A stretch of DNA of 6,628 nt, taken from NCBI GenBank assembly GCA_016208845.1, contig JACQXH010000121.1, forward strand, positions 1 through 6,628, given 5' to 3'. Each line of letters opens with the position of its first letter. The first letter of the stretch is position 1. Source of the DNA: Nitrospirota bacterium. Its GTDB lineage: Bacteria; Nitrospirota; Thermodesulfovibrionia; UBA6902; BMS3Bbin08. This document shows, piece by piece, positions 1 through 5,763 of the stretch. A model generated the notes under the pieces. That model was not told where the DNA came from. It was given only the letters and a program-made list of their open reading frames with translations, and did no database searches. A program made the position numbers and the translations under genes.

Positions 1-1
1 G

Positions 2-142
2 CTGGTAATCATGGCGAGTATTCGCGAAAAGCTGGAATTAGCTGATATCCCTGCGCCTTTCAGAGGGCTTCCGATATCTTTTATTGTAGCAGGGCTTATT
101 GCTCTTGCATTTACCGGATTTTCAGGGTTGATAACATTGTAG
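2..142 (+). CDS. rnfA: RnfA, ion-translocating electron transport complex subunit A (C-terminal fragment)
   Basis: The gene is cut by the left edge; only the last 46 residues and a TAG stop are present. The fragment reads MASIREKLELADIPAPFRG followed by a hydrophobic helix ending in GFSGL, which I recognise as the conserved C-terminus of RnfA/RsxA (the E. coli protein has the same IRE-x-L...AD-x-PAPFRG and FxGFSGL pattern). RnfA is a polytopic inner-membrane subunit; with RnfE it forms the core of the Rnf complex that couples electron transfer between reduced ferredoxin and NAD+ to Na+ or H+ movement (family knowledge). The final transmembrane helix occupies roughly the last 20 residues here. 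rnfB follows 176 bp downstream on the same strand, an unusually wide gap for an rnf operon because dispersed repeats fill it. The assignment rests on a short but very characteristic tail. Confidence 0.9.
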   Translation: MVIMASIREKLELADIPAPFRGLPISFIVAGLIALAFTGFSGLITL

Positions 143-155
143 TTTGGAGAATCAC

Positions 156-180
156 AAACGCAGGCTTTAGCCCGCGTTTT
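156..180 (+). terminator. Terminator-like hairpin after rnfA
   Basis: Bases 156-165 and 170-179 form a 10-bp stem with one A-C mismatch (162/173) and a four-base loop, ending in TTTT. It starts 13 bp after the rnfA stop, so it could attenuate or end transcription before rnfB. The T-run is short, and the core (CGCAGGCT...AGCC-GCG) resembles a dispersed palindrome I associate with intergenic regions of environmental genomes, so it may be a repeat rather than a dedicated terminator. Confidence 0.4.
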
Positions 181-186
181 CAATGT

Positions 187-274
187 GTCACTCCGGCTTG
201 TCCGGAGTCTTTCTCCAGAAGGATTCCGAATCCCGAAGCATCGGGAGAATGACGGCTAAAAGACAGGAATGACG
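187..274. repeat. Dispersed palindromic repeat (GTCATTCC...GGAATGAC type)
   Basis: The segment opens with GTCACTCCGG and contains GAATGACG twice, at 247-254 and 267-274, the inverted counterpart of its left end. Inside are two small hairpins: ACTCCGG (190-196) with CCGGAGT (202-208), loop five bases, and TCCCGA (231-236) with TCGGGA (241-246), loop four bases. The middle has CTTTCT facing AGAAGGATTCC. This matches the general look of the GTCATTCCGGCTTGTCCGGAATC class of intergenic palindromes found in many copies in some genomes; copy number here cannot be seen from one window. It has no coding potential. Confidence 0.6.
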
Positions 275-297
275 TTTGGAGCTAATTTATTTATAAT
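269..297 (+). promoter_or_regulatory. Candidate sigma-70 promoter for rnfB
   Basis: A perfect -10 box TATAAT lies at 292-297. Seventeen bases upstream is ATGACG (269-274), which keeps the TGAC core of the -35 consensus (4 of 6). Transcription would start near 304, giving a short leader of about 15 bases before the rnfB start at 319. The -35 element is the last six bases of the dispersed repeat, so the repeat appears to contribute half of the promoter. Matches and spacing are seen directly; use of the promoter is inferred. Confidence 0.5.
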
Positions 298-318
298 AGG
301 TATTGAGAACAGGCTGCT

Positions 319-1500
319 ATGATTAATATGTCAGGAAAAATGAAAACATCTACATTCACTTTTGCTCTTCTGCTCTTCTGCTCTTCTGCGCTTTATGCTG
401 GCGTAGGAGGGGGTGTTGAGGCAAAGGAAAGTGTGGACCTCGCTGATGTCCTTAAATTCACCGCTATATTCCTTGGGGGCATCAGTGCTGTGTTCGGCCT
501 GGGCCTTGCCTTTGCCGCGAAGAAATTTGCGGTGCAGGAAGACCCGCGCATCGACCAGGTCTCAGAAATGCTTGCCCATGCCCACTGCGGCGCCTGCGGT
601 TTTGCAGGCTGCAGGCAGTATGCAGAGGCAGTGGTATTAAAGCCGGATGTCGCGCCGAATTTATGCACGCCCGGGGGAAAGGCCTCTGCTGAGGGAGTCG
701 CAAAAATTACCGGAAAAGAAATGACCCAGCTCGAGCCCAAGATCGCAAGGGTATTCTGTCAGGGCGGATTATCCAGGTCTTCACGGAAATTCAAATATGA
801 AGGCATAGCCGACTGCAAGGCCGCTGTTATTGCCAGCGGAGGAGACAAGTCATGTGTCTACGGATGCCTTGGATATGGAACATGTTTCAGGGCCTGCCCT
901 TTTGGCGCCATAAAGATGAGCGATGATCTTCTGCCTGTAATTGACCCGGCAAAATGCACAGCCTGCGGAAAGTGCGCGCAGGCATGTCCTAAAAAAGTTA
1001 TTGAGATACTGCCTTCTGCAAAAGAAGTACTTGTCAGATGCCATTCAAAAGACAAAGGGGCTGCCACAAGAAAAAATTGCCAGACCGGCTGCATTGCCTG
1101 CGGCATGTGCGCAAAGATCTGTCCTTATAACGCCCCTTCGATCGCGGACAACCTCTCAAAGATCAATCCCGATATGTGCAGGGTCTGCGGCCTCTGTGTG
1201 ACTAAATGTCCTACCAGGGCCATTATGGATTATATCCCGCGCAGGCCCAAGGCAAGCATTACTGACAAATGCATTGGCTGTCACATGTGCGCAAAGGTGT
1301 GCCCTGTTAATGCATCATCAGGGGAACTCAAGAAGCCTCACGTTATCGATCAGAATAAATGCATCGGCTGCGGTATCTGCACTTCCAAATGCCCTGTGGT
1401 CGCCATTACAGGGACCTTTAATTATGCTGAAATTGCTGAGGCAGCCGCCGCCAAAAAAGCAGCCCGGGAAAAAGCAAAAGAAGCCTCTGTCACCGCCTGA
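319..1500 (+). CDS. rnfB: RnfB, polyferredoxin subunit of the Rnf complex (long type)
   Basis: A 393-residue RnfB, which relays electrons from ferredoxin towards the membrane core of the Rnf ferredoxin:NAD+ oxidoreductase. After a signal-peptide-like stretch (residues 8-28) comes the family's usual membrane anchor (about 44-66), ending in the diagnostic KKFAVQEDPR. Next is the N-terminal Fe-S domain with C90, C93, C98 and C116. Three paired ferredoxin modules follow: C179/183/189/193 with C213/216/219/223; C258/261/264/268 with C287/290/293/297; C318/321/324/328 with C348/351/354/358. That allows up to seven [4Fe-4S] clusters, against three in the 192-residue E. coli RsxB. The tail (from about 369) is Ala/Lys rich. 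Starts at 319, 328 and 340 are all possible; 319 has AGG five bases upstream, while 340 has AGGA at only three bases and would give a cleaner signal-peptide start (MKTST). It lies downstream of rnfA and ends its cluster. Confidence 0.95.
   Translation: MINMSGKMKTSTFTFALLLFCSSALYAGVGGGVEAKESVDLADVLKFTAIFLGGISAVFGLGLAFAAKKFAVQEDPRIDQVSEMLAHAHCGACGFAGCRQYAEAVVLKPDVAPNLCTPGGKASAEGVAKITGKEMTQLEPKIARVFCQGGLSRSSRKFKYEGIADCKAAVIASGGDKSCVYGCLGYGTCFRACPFGAIKMSDDLLPVIDPAKCTACGKCAQACPKKVIEILPSAKEVLVRCHSKDKGAATRKNCQTGCIACGMCAKICPYNAPSIADNLSKINPDMCRVCGLCVTKCPTRAIMDYIPRRPKASITDKCIGCHMCAKVCPVNASSGELKKPHVIDQNKCIGCGICTSKCPVVAITGTFNYAEIAEAAAAKKAAREKAKEASVTA
364..387 (+). repeat. Tandem octamer (GCTCTTCT x3) inside rnfB
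   Basis: Three perfect, contiguous copies of GCTCTTCT (364-371, 372-379, 380-387) sit inside the 5' coding part of rnfB and encode ALLLFCSS, the hydrophobic core of the signal-like segment. Because eight is not a multiple of three, gain or loss of one unit would shift the frame, whereas the 24-bp total keeps it. Three units is few for a contingency locus, so variation is only a possibility. Confidence 0.85.
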
Positions 1501-1503
1501 GGA

Positions 1504-1712
1504 TTAGCCACTGATCTGCGCAGATCGGCACGGAAACTGCGTAAAATTAAGAAAATGAGAAGATAAGTCGAAGCCCCCTTCGGACGGCACGACTGAACTC
1601 AGACCCGCTTCGGGAAGTTTAGAATCTGTATTTCTAAACTTGCTAACTAAATAATTTCTGATTTATTAAATCTGTGCCTGCCTGTCCGGTAGGCAGGTTA
1701 ATCCGTGGCTAA
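1504..1712. repeat. MITE-like palindromic element between rnfB and the HDOD-GGDEF gene
   Basis: The segment begins TTAGCCAC (1504-1511) and ends with the exact inverse GTGGCTAA (1705-1712), beginning three bases after the rnfB stop. Beyond these eight bases the ends stay loosely related (GAT-rich, then an ATCTG-type stretch). It holds a perfect 14-bp palindrome GATCTGCGCAGATC (1513-1526), a 10-bp stem AAGTTTAGAA (1615-1624) with TTCTAAACTT (1632-1641), a small CCCG/CGGG hairpin (1604-1614), and a 7-bp stem CCTGCCT (1677-1683) with AGGCAGG (1691-1697). There is no reading frame and no transposase. The ends resemble the CCACGGATTA...TAATCCGTGG intergenic repeats of environmental genomes. It could also serve as a two-way transcription barrier between the convergent genes, though no good T-run follows any stem. 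Confidence 0.6.
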
Positions 1713-1728
1713 ATATTTTTTAAGCGGA

Positions 1729-3147
1729 TTAATCATTGAGCAGCCAGTCGCAGTTCTCAGTTTCCTGATCCTTTGAATAGTAGCTCAGTTCCAATGTGCT
1801 AACTTTGTTCTTTCCGCTCATTTTTGAGTTATATAACGCCCTGTCTGCTGTTTCTATTATCGCCGCCTTGCTCATTATCCCTCTCTGCGGCTCATAGGTT
1901 GAGATCCCTGCACTTATTGTGACATTGACGTTGTAGTCATTGATCCTGACAAGCAGTTTTTCCACATTTTCCCGTATCTTTTCTGCGATAACACGGGCAT
2001 ATTGCATATCTGTTTCAGGCAGAATTATTACGAGTTCCTCTCCTCCGTATCTCGCGGCAGTATCAGCTTCCCTGGCCGATGCCTGAATCGTTTCACCGAT
2101 AGCGGTCAGCACCTTGTCTCCGCAACTATGTCCGTAAGTATCATTTATTTTTTTGAAATTATCAATATCGATCATTATCAATGATAAGACAAGGGAGTTT
2201 CTCTCTGCCTTGTAAAGCTCTTTCTCCATTTGTTCCTGAAAATACCTGTGATTAAAAAGGCCGGTAAGGCTGTCACTGAAGGCAAGGACTTTTAATTTCT
2301 CATTTACCTTCTGGAGTTCCCCTGCATATTTTTCCGCTTTTTTAGTTGATTCCTTTAATCCCATCACGAGCTGTTCATAAGACATGTTAAGCTTGCCGAG
2401 CTCTGCAACTGCCTCCTGAAGAATGATCGAGTGCGGCTTCATGTCAGAGGCGTCGATCTCAAAAGTGGCCAGCACTTCAATGGTCTTTTCCGCGACTGAA
2501 TCTATAAATGACTCTACATCGGCCTTTGCCACATTGAATTTATCCTTTAAAAGCCGTTCTAATTTTTTCAGTTTTTCGATCGTGCTGCTGCCATGATATA
2601 TAGAAGAAGCGAGGTCTGCAATAGCAAGTATATCCACCATGTCACAGAATTCCGCGGGGCATTTGTCCTTGTTGTGGTGGTATGCGATAGGCATATAAAT
2701 ATTTTCGGGAAGGTTCCATTGCTTGAGTATCTGGCTGCTGACAGTCTGGTGATTAAAACCAAAAATAGAGTGTTCTGCTTCAACAACATTTGTCCCCATG
2801 CTGAACTTTTCGTTGAAAACCTTCATATAATCATCTGGTTTGCACATAAACATGACCGCAACCCCAATGTCCATAAGCAGTGCGGTCACAAATATGTCGT
2901 CGCGCCCATTTACGCCCAATATACTCAACGCCTTATCTATAGAATCAACCTTATAGGGAACCGCATAAAAGGATGAATTAACCACACTTAGTATTTTGGC
3001 GGTAAGGGCGGGGTCACAGGATATGATCTTTTCAAGTTCTCTAAGCGAGAACTCATCGTTTTTCACTACTTTTATTACCTGAGCCGCTACAACCGGCAGA
3101 GAAGGGAGCTTTACTGCCCCATTTCTTAAGGAATCAAGGACATTCAT
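1729..3147 (-). CDS. HDOD-GGDEF protein, probable diguanylate cyclase
   Basis: A 472-residue cytoplasmic signalling protein that probably makes cyclic di-GMP from two GTP. Residues about 11-215 form an HDOD domain (LPSLP at 14-18, SCDPALTAKILSVVNSS around 43-59, SILG at 75-78, MDIG at 92-95, HH at 157-158). A helical, probably coiled-coil linker spans about 240-287. The C-terminal GGDEF domain (about 288-455) has DSLTGLFNHRYF, metal-binding D327 in IDIDNFKKIND, the active-site motif GGEEL (368-372) and an inhibitory-site RxxD (R359, D362) five residues before it, so it looks active and product-inhibited. HDOD domains are regulatory and lack HD phosphohydrolase residues. This one seems to lack about 35 residues between SILG and the MDIG helix. 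The start has a purine-rich GGGGGAAAGG just upstream. There is no membrane segment. The gene is convergent with rnfB and divergent from the mutase gene. Confidence 0.93.
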   Translation of the reverse strand: MNVLDSLRNGAVKLPSLPVVAAQVIKVVKNDEFSLRELEKIISCDPALTAKILSVVNSSFYAVPYKVDSIDKALSILGVNGRDDIFVTALLMDIGVAVMFMCKPDDYMKVFNEKFSMGTNVVEAEHSIFGFNHQTVSSQILKQWNLPENIYMPIAYHHNKDKCPAEFCDMVDILAIADLASSIYHGSSTIEKLKKLERLLKDKFNVAKADVESFIDSVAEKTIEVLATFEIDASDMKPHSIILQEAVAELGKLNMSYEQLVMGLKESTKKAEKYAGELQKVNEKLKVLAFSDSLTGLFNHRYFQEQMEKELYKAERNSLVLSLIMIDIDNFKKINDTYGHSCGDKVLTAIGETIQASAREADTAARYGGEELVIILPETDMQYARVIAEKIRENVEKLLVRINDYNVNVTISAGISTYEPQRGIMSKAAIIETADRALYNSKMSGKNKVSTLELSYYSKDQETENCDWLLND

Positions 3148-3272
3148 TAAGCCTTTCCCCCTGATAAGATTTATTATTCTTGATTTTATTGCGCAAAAAA
3201 CAACACCACATATTCTGGATCATTAATTAGTCTAATAATAATATTCGTCATAAAATAATAAAACTTTAGCAA
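3148..3272. other. AT-rich leader region of the HDOD-GGDEF gene
   Basis: A 125-bp, strongly AT-rich stretch just upstream of the minus-strand HDOD-GGDEF start. It must carry that gene's promoter unless the gene is read from further right. Several weak minus-strand -10-like hexamers (AATAAT, TAATTA) are visible, but none has a convincing -35 partner, so I do not name one. No coding potential, hairpin with T-run or repeat was seen. Confidence 0.45.
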
Positions 3273-3390
3273 TTACTCAGGTTGTGCAGGCTAATAGCCT
3301 GTAGTCTGTTAGCAAACAGGTTATTTAGATTGTTGTTCTGTAGTCTGTTAGCTTAACGACTAAATACCTGCAGACTGTCTACCTGAGTGA
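3273..3390. repeat. Imperfect palindromic repeat with internal direct repeats
   Basis: The ends are inverted: TTACTCAGGT (3273-3282) faces ACCTGAGTGA (3381-3390), nine of ten bases pairing, and the similarity continues inwards as TGCAGG (3285-3290) against CCTGCA (3367-3372). Inside, CTGTAGTCTGTTAGC occurs twice exactly (3299-3313 and 3338-3352, 39 bp apart), with a related CTGCAGACTGTCTAC near 3368-3382. CAGGC (3287-3291) and GCCTG (3297-3301) form a small hairpin. The CTGTAGTCTG words resemble low-complexity intergenic repeats of some Nitrospirota-like genomes. It lies between divergent genes, so an operator role for the direct repeats cannot be ruled out. Confidence 0.6.
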
Positions 3391-3419
3391 TCTTTAATTA
3401 GATAAGTCTCTGCAACTTG

Positions 3420-3428
3420 TGATAGAAT
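3420..3428 (+). promoter_or_regulatory. Candidate extended -10 promoter for the mutase gene
   Basis: TGATAGAAT at 3420-3428 fits an extended -10 element (TGn plus TAGAAT, five of six to TATAAT). No good -35 box stands at the right distance, which extended -10 promoters tolerate. Transcription would start near 3435, leaving a leader of about 40 bases to the start codon at 3476. Weak evidence based on one motif. Confidence 0.35.
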
Positions 3429-3475
3429 TAAAAATCTTTTAAATAAGAGAAGTTAGGGGAAGGAACTACAAGAAT

Positions 3476-4846
3476 ATGATAAGCCCGGGTATTTTCAGAC
3501 AATATGATATTAGGGGAATATGGGGGAAGGACCTGACCGGAGAAACTGCAGAACTTATCGGCAGGGGCTTCGCTTCCTATCTTTATGAAAATTTAGAAAA
3601 AGAAAAGATATGTTTAAGTGTCGGATGGGATGCGCGTCTGCATTCCACTCTGATATGCGACAGTCTTATAAAAGGGTTGAACCGTTCCGGGGCGGATGTT
3701 ATAAAGCTCGGAATGTGCCCTACTCCACTTCAATATTTTTCCCTTTACAATCTTCCTGTTGACGGCGGCATTATGATCACCGGCAGTCACAACCCTCCGG
3801 AGTTCAATGGATTTAAACTGAGCGCGGGCAGGGAAACGCTTTTTGGTGATAAAATACAGGACATCAGGAAGATCATAGACGCAGAAGATTTTAGAAATGG
3901 ACATGGAAAAACTGAAGATCATCCCATTATCAGCGAGTACATTGATTTTATCAGGGGTAAATTCCAGGACCTTTCCGGACTCAGGGTGGTTGTTGACGCG
4001 GGCAACGGTACCGGCGGTATTGTGGCCCCTCAACTAATGAGAATGCTTGGCGCTGAGGTCATTGAATTATACTGCGAGCCTGACGGGCTGTTCCCAAATC
4101 ACCATCCTGACCCGGTTCTGGAAGAAAATGTAAAAGGCCTGATAGCAAAGGTAAAGGAAACAAAGGCGCATTTGGGCATAGGTTTTGATGGAGATGCCGA
4201 CAGGATAGGGGTTGTAGCTGAAGACGGGGAAATCATATGGGGCGACAGGCTTATGATCATCTTTTCCAGAGACATCCTGAAGAAGCACCATGGCGCAAAG
4301 ATCATAGGTGAGGTAAAATGTTCCCAAACGCTGTATGACGACATATCCTTACACGGCGGGGTGCCGATAATGTGGAAAACAGGTCATTCGCTCATAAAAG
4401 AAAAATTGAAAAAAGAGAAGGCCCTTCTCGCAGGGGAAATGAGCGGCCATCTTTTTTTTGCTGACAGATATTTCGGATTCGATGACGCTATATATGCGGG
4501 GCTCAGACTTTTGGAGATAATGAAGAACAAAGGCGCACCATATAGTTTAACAGCCCTTCTTAAGGATGCTCCGCGCATGACAGCGACACCCGAGATAAGG
4601 TTTGACTGCGCTGATGAGATCAAATTTGAAATTGTTGAAAAGGCAAAGAACGCCTTTCAGGAATATCCTTCTGTTACTATTGACGGGATAAGGATAAAAT
4701 TTGAAGACGGGTGGGCCTTGATCCGGGCGTCAAATACCCAGCCCGTGTTAGTCCTCAGATTCGAGGCCAAGAATGAGAAAAGGCTGACTGAGATCAGGGA
4801 TCTCGTTGAATCAAGATTGAATAATATAATTGCAGGTACGAGATAA
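3476..4846 (+). CDS. Phosphomannomutase/phosphoglucomutase (alpha-D-phosphohexomutase, AlgC/ManB type)
   Basis: A 456-residue cytoplasmic enzyme interconverting mannose-6-P and mannose-1-P and/or glucose-6-P and glucose-1-P, feeding GDP-mannose or UDP-glucose for exopolysaccharide and lipopolysaccharide. All four family loops are intact: the phosphoserine loop TGSHNP with S104, the Mg2+ loop DGDADR (238-243), the sugar-specificity loop GEMSGH (320-325), and the phosphate-binding loop RASNTQP (417-423) in the C-terminal domain. FRQYDIRG (7-14) at the N-terminus is typical of the bifunctional PMM/PGM group, as is GEMSGH. Length is normal for the family. The ATG at 3476 follows GGGGAAGGA by about 11 bases, slightly long but acceptable. 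It is monocistronic in appearance, divergent from the HDOD-GGDEF gene. Preference for mannose or glucose cannot be read from the sequence, so I give no symbol. Confidence 0.95.
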   Translation: MISPGIFRQYDIRGIWGKDLTGETAELIGRGFASYLYENLEKEKICLSVGWDARLHSTLICDSLIKGLNRSGADVIKLGMCPTPLQYFSLYNLPVDGGIMITGSHNPPEFNGFKLSAGRETLFGDKIQDIRKIIDAEDFRNGHGKTEDHPIISEYIDFIRGKFQDLSGLRVVVDAGNGTGGIVAPQLMRMLGAEVIELYCEPDGLFPNHHPDPVLEENVKGLIAKVKETKAHLGIGFDGDADRIGVVAEDGEIIWGDRLMIIFSRDILKKHHGAKIIGEVKCSQTLYDDISLHGGVPIMWKTGHSLIKEKLKKEKALLAGEMSGHLFFADRYFGFDDAIYAGLRLLEIMKNKGAPYSLTALLKDAPRMTATPEIRFDCADEIKFEIVEKAKNAFQEYPSVTIDGIRIKFEDGWALIRASNTQPVLVLRFEAKNEKRLTEIRDLVESRLNNIIAGTR

Positions 4847-4856
4847 ATAAATTATA

Positions 4857-5026
4857 ATCCTAAAAAACAGTTAATCCCGGGCACGGAGGAAAATAAAAAA
4901 CGACAGGCGATAAATGAGCAGTAAAAGACAAGAGATTTTCTGTTTCCAATTTCTTATTTCCTATGTCTCATTTAGTTCTCTGTGTCCCTGTGCCTCTGTG
5001 GTTAATTAACTGCCGTTTCTTAGGAT
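4857..5026. repeat. MITE-like element with inverted-repeat ends
   Basis: The left end ATCCTAAAAAACAGTTAAT (4857-4875) pairs with the right end (5005-5026), which reads ATCCTAAGAAACGGCAGTTAAT on the other strand: one substitution and a three-base insertion apart. Just inside the right end are three degenerate octamers, CTCTGTGT, CCCTGTGC and CTCTGTGG (4978-5001), a motif I recognise as a common intergenic repeat in environmental genomes (CTCTGTGTCCCTGTGCCTCTGTGG and relatives). A pyrimidine-rich strand covers about 4934-4980. The element starts ten bases after the mutase stop and ends 23 bases before the receiver gene; no reading frame or transposase is inside. Confidence 0.6.
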
Positions 5027-5049
5027 AATGCTTTTACAGGGGACCGCAC

Positions 5050-5433
5050 ATGCTTTTTAAGATACTCTTTGTTGATGACACAAAGATGTTCCAGAGCATC
5101 TATAAAAATAAGCTCCTGGCTGAAGGTTTTCAGGTGAAGACAGCTGATAACGGCATTGAGGCGATAAAATGTCTGTCGGAGGAGACCCCGGACCTCATAC
5201 TGCTGGACCTTAATATGCCGGTGATGGATGGTTTCAAAGTGCTGTCATCTGTAAAAACAAATCCTGCCTTATCTTCAATTCCAATAATTGTCTTTTCTGC
5301 AAGGGGCGAGTATGATCAGGTAGATAAGGCGCTTAATCTCGGGGCTGATGACTTTCTTGTAAAAACGACTACGACACCCAATGAAGTAGTAAAAAAAGTA
5401 AAAAAAATATTGAATATAGGAGAACCGTCATGA
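5050..5433 (+). CDS. Stand-alone receiver-domain response regulator (CheY-like)
   Basis: A 127-residue single-domain receiver with no output domain. The acidic pocket D9/D10, phosphoacceptor D53 (in LLDLNMPVMDG), S83 in the Thr/Ser switch position and K105 are all present, so it should be phosphorylatable by a histidine kinase and act by protein contact. The loop after K105 is TTTTPNEV, less usual than the common KP pair: the proline that normally follows the lysine is missing here. No kinase is encoded in the window. AGGGG lies about seven bases before the ATG at 5050. It is the first gene of a tight unit: its stop overlaps the next start by four bases (ATGA). What it regulates is unknown; the context suggests the lipoprotein and PLD-like protein. 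Confidence 0.93.
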   Translation: MLFKILFVDDTKMFQSIYKNKLLAEGFQVKTADNGIEAIKCLSEETPDLILLDLNMPVMDGFKVLSSVKTNPALSSIPIIVFSARGEYDQVDKALNLGADDFLVKTTTTPNEVVKKVKKILNIGEPS

Positions 5434-5750
5434 GTAAGATGAACACAGCAAAATCCATATTTACCATTTTTTCCATTATATCAATATTTACTTTAAGCAG
5501 CTGCGAGCAGAAGACAAATCCGGTTTCACAATATGGCGATGCATTGATAACCTCTTATGAAAAAAGCAGAAAGACAGGGGAAGAAACTAATTTGAAATAT
5601 ATCCGGGACGCTGTCAACGCTTATCATGCTGCAAATGGCGAATACCCGAAGACCCTTAAGGACATCGAAGGTATAATGGGTTCCAAGGTCGATCCGGATC
5701 TTTATCAATATGCACCTGAAACAGGTGAGATCAAATTAAAAAATCCGTAA
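5430..5750 (+). CDS. Small lipoprotein with pseudopilin (GspG)-like C-terminal part
   Basis: A 106-residue predicted lipoprotein. A short basic N-region and hydrophobic core (about 9-21) lead to the lipobox LSSC with lipidated C25; the +2 residue is Glu, so export beyond the inner membrane is plausible. Residues about 54-103 (LKYIRDAVNAYHAANGEYP, then YQYAPETGEI) resemble the globular C-terminal part of type II secretion major pseudopilins, whose pattern is an amphipathic helix with AxxxY, nGxYP, and a Y-Y-P-TG strand. It lacks the prepilin cleavage site and the long N-terminal pilin helix, so it is not a pseudopilin itself. The start overlaps the receiver gene by ATGA and has AGGAGA six bases upstream, implying translational coupling. 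Function is unknown. Confidence 0.85.
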   Translation: MSKMNTAKSIFTIFSIISIFTLSSCEQKTNPVSQYGDALITSYEKSRKTGEETNLKYIRDAVNAYHAANGEYPKTLKDIEGIMGSKVDPDLYQYAPETGEIKLKNP

Positions 5751-5763
5751 CCAAATGTGAAGA

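Noticed and set aside
393..740. Minus-strand open frame opposite rnfB
   Set aside because: RnfB is unambiguous on the plus strand; this frame is low-complexity (Ser/Ala/Pro rich) shadow sequence.
941..1201. Plus-strand frame shifted inside rnfB
   Set aside because: All iron-sulphur motifs are in the other frame; this is an out-of-frame shadow and not evidence of a frameshift.
1615..1641. Intrinsic terminator at the 10-bp stem AAGTTTAGAA/TTCTAAACTT
   Set aside because: No T-run follows on either strand, so it is treated as part of the repeat element.
1677..1720. Intrinsic terminator formed by CCTGCCT/AGGCAGG
   Set aside because: The T-rich run (1715-1721) begins 17 bases after the stem, too far for intrinsic termination.
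2593..2976. Plus-strand open frame opposite the HDOD domain
   Set aside because: It has no recognisable domain and no convincing ribosome binding site, and it lies wholly inside the well-supported minus-strand gene.
3273..3390. CRISPR-like array from the repeated CTGTAGTCTGTTAGC
   Set aside because: There are only two exact short copies with no regular third unit, they lie inside a palindrome, and no cas gene is nearby.
3614..4033. Minus-strand open frame opposite the mutase gene
   Set aside because: The mutase catalytic loops fix the coding strand, and this frame shows no family features.
4450..4460. Run of eight T in the mutase gene as a slippage site
   Set aside because: Short, within the normal range for this AT-tolerant sequence, and the protein is intact on both sides.
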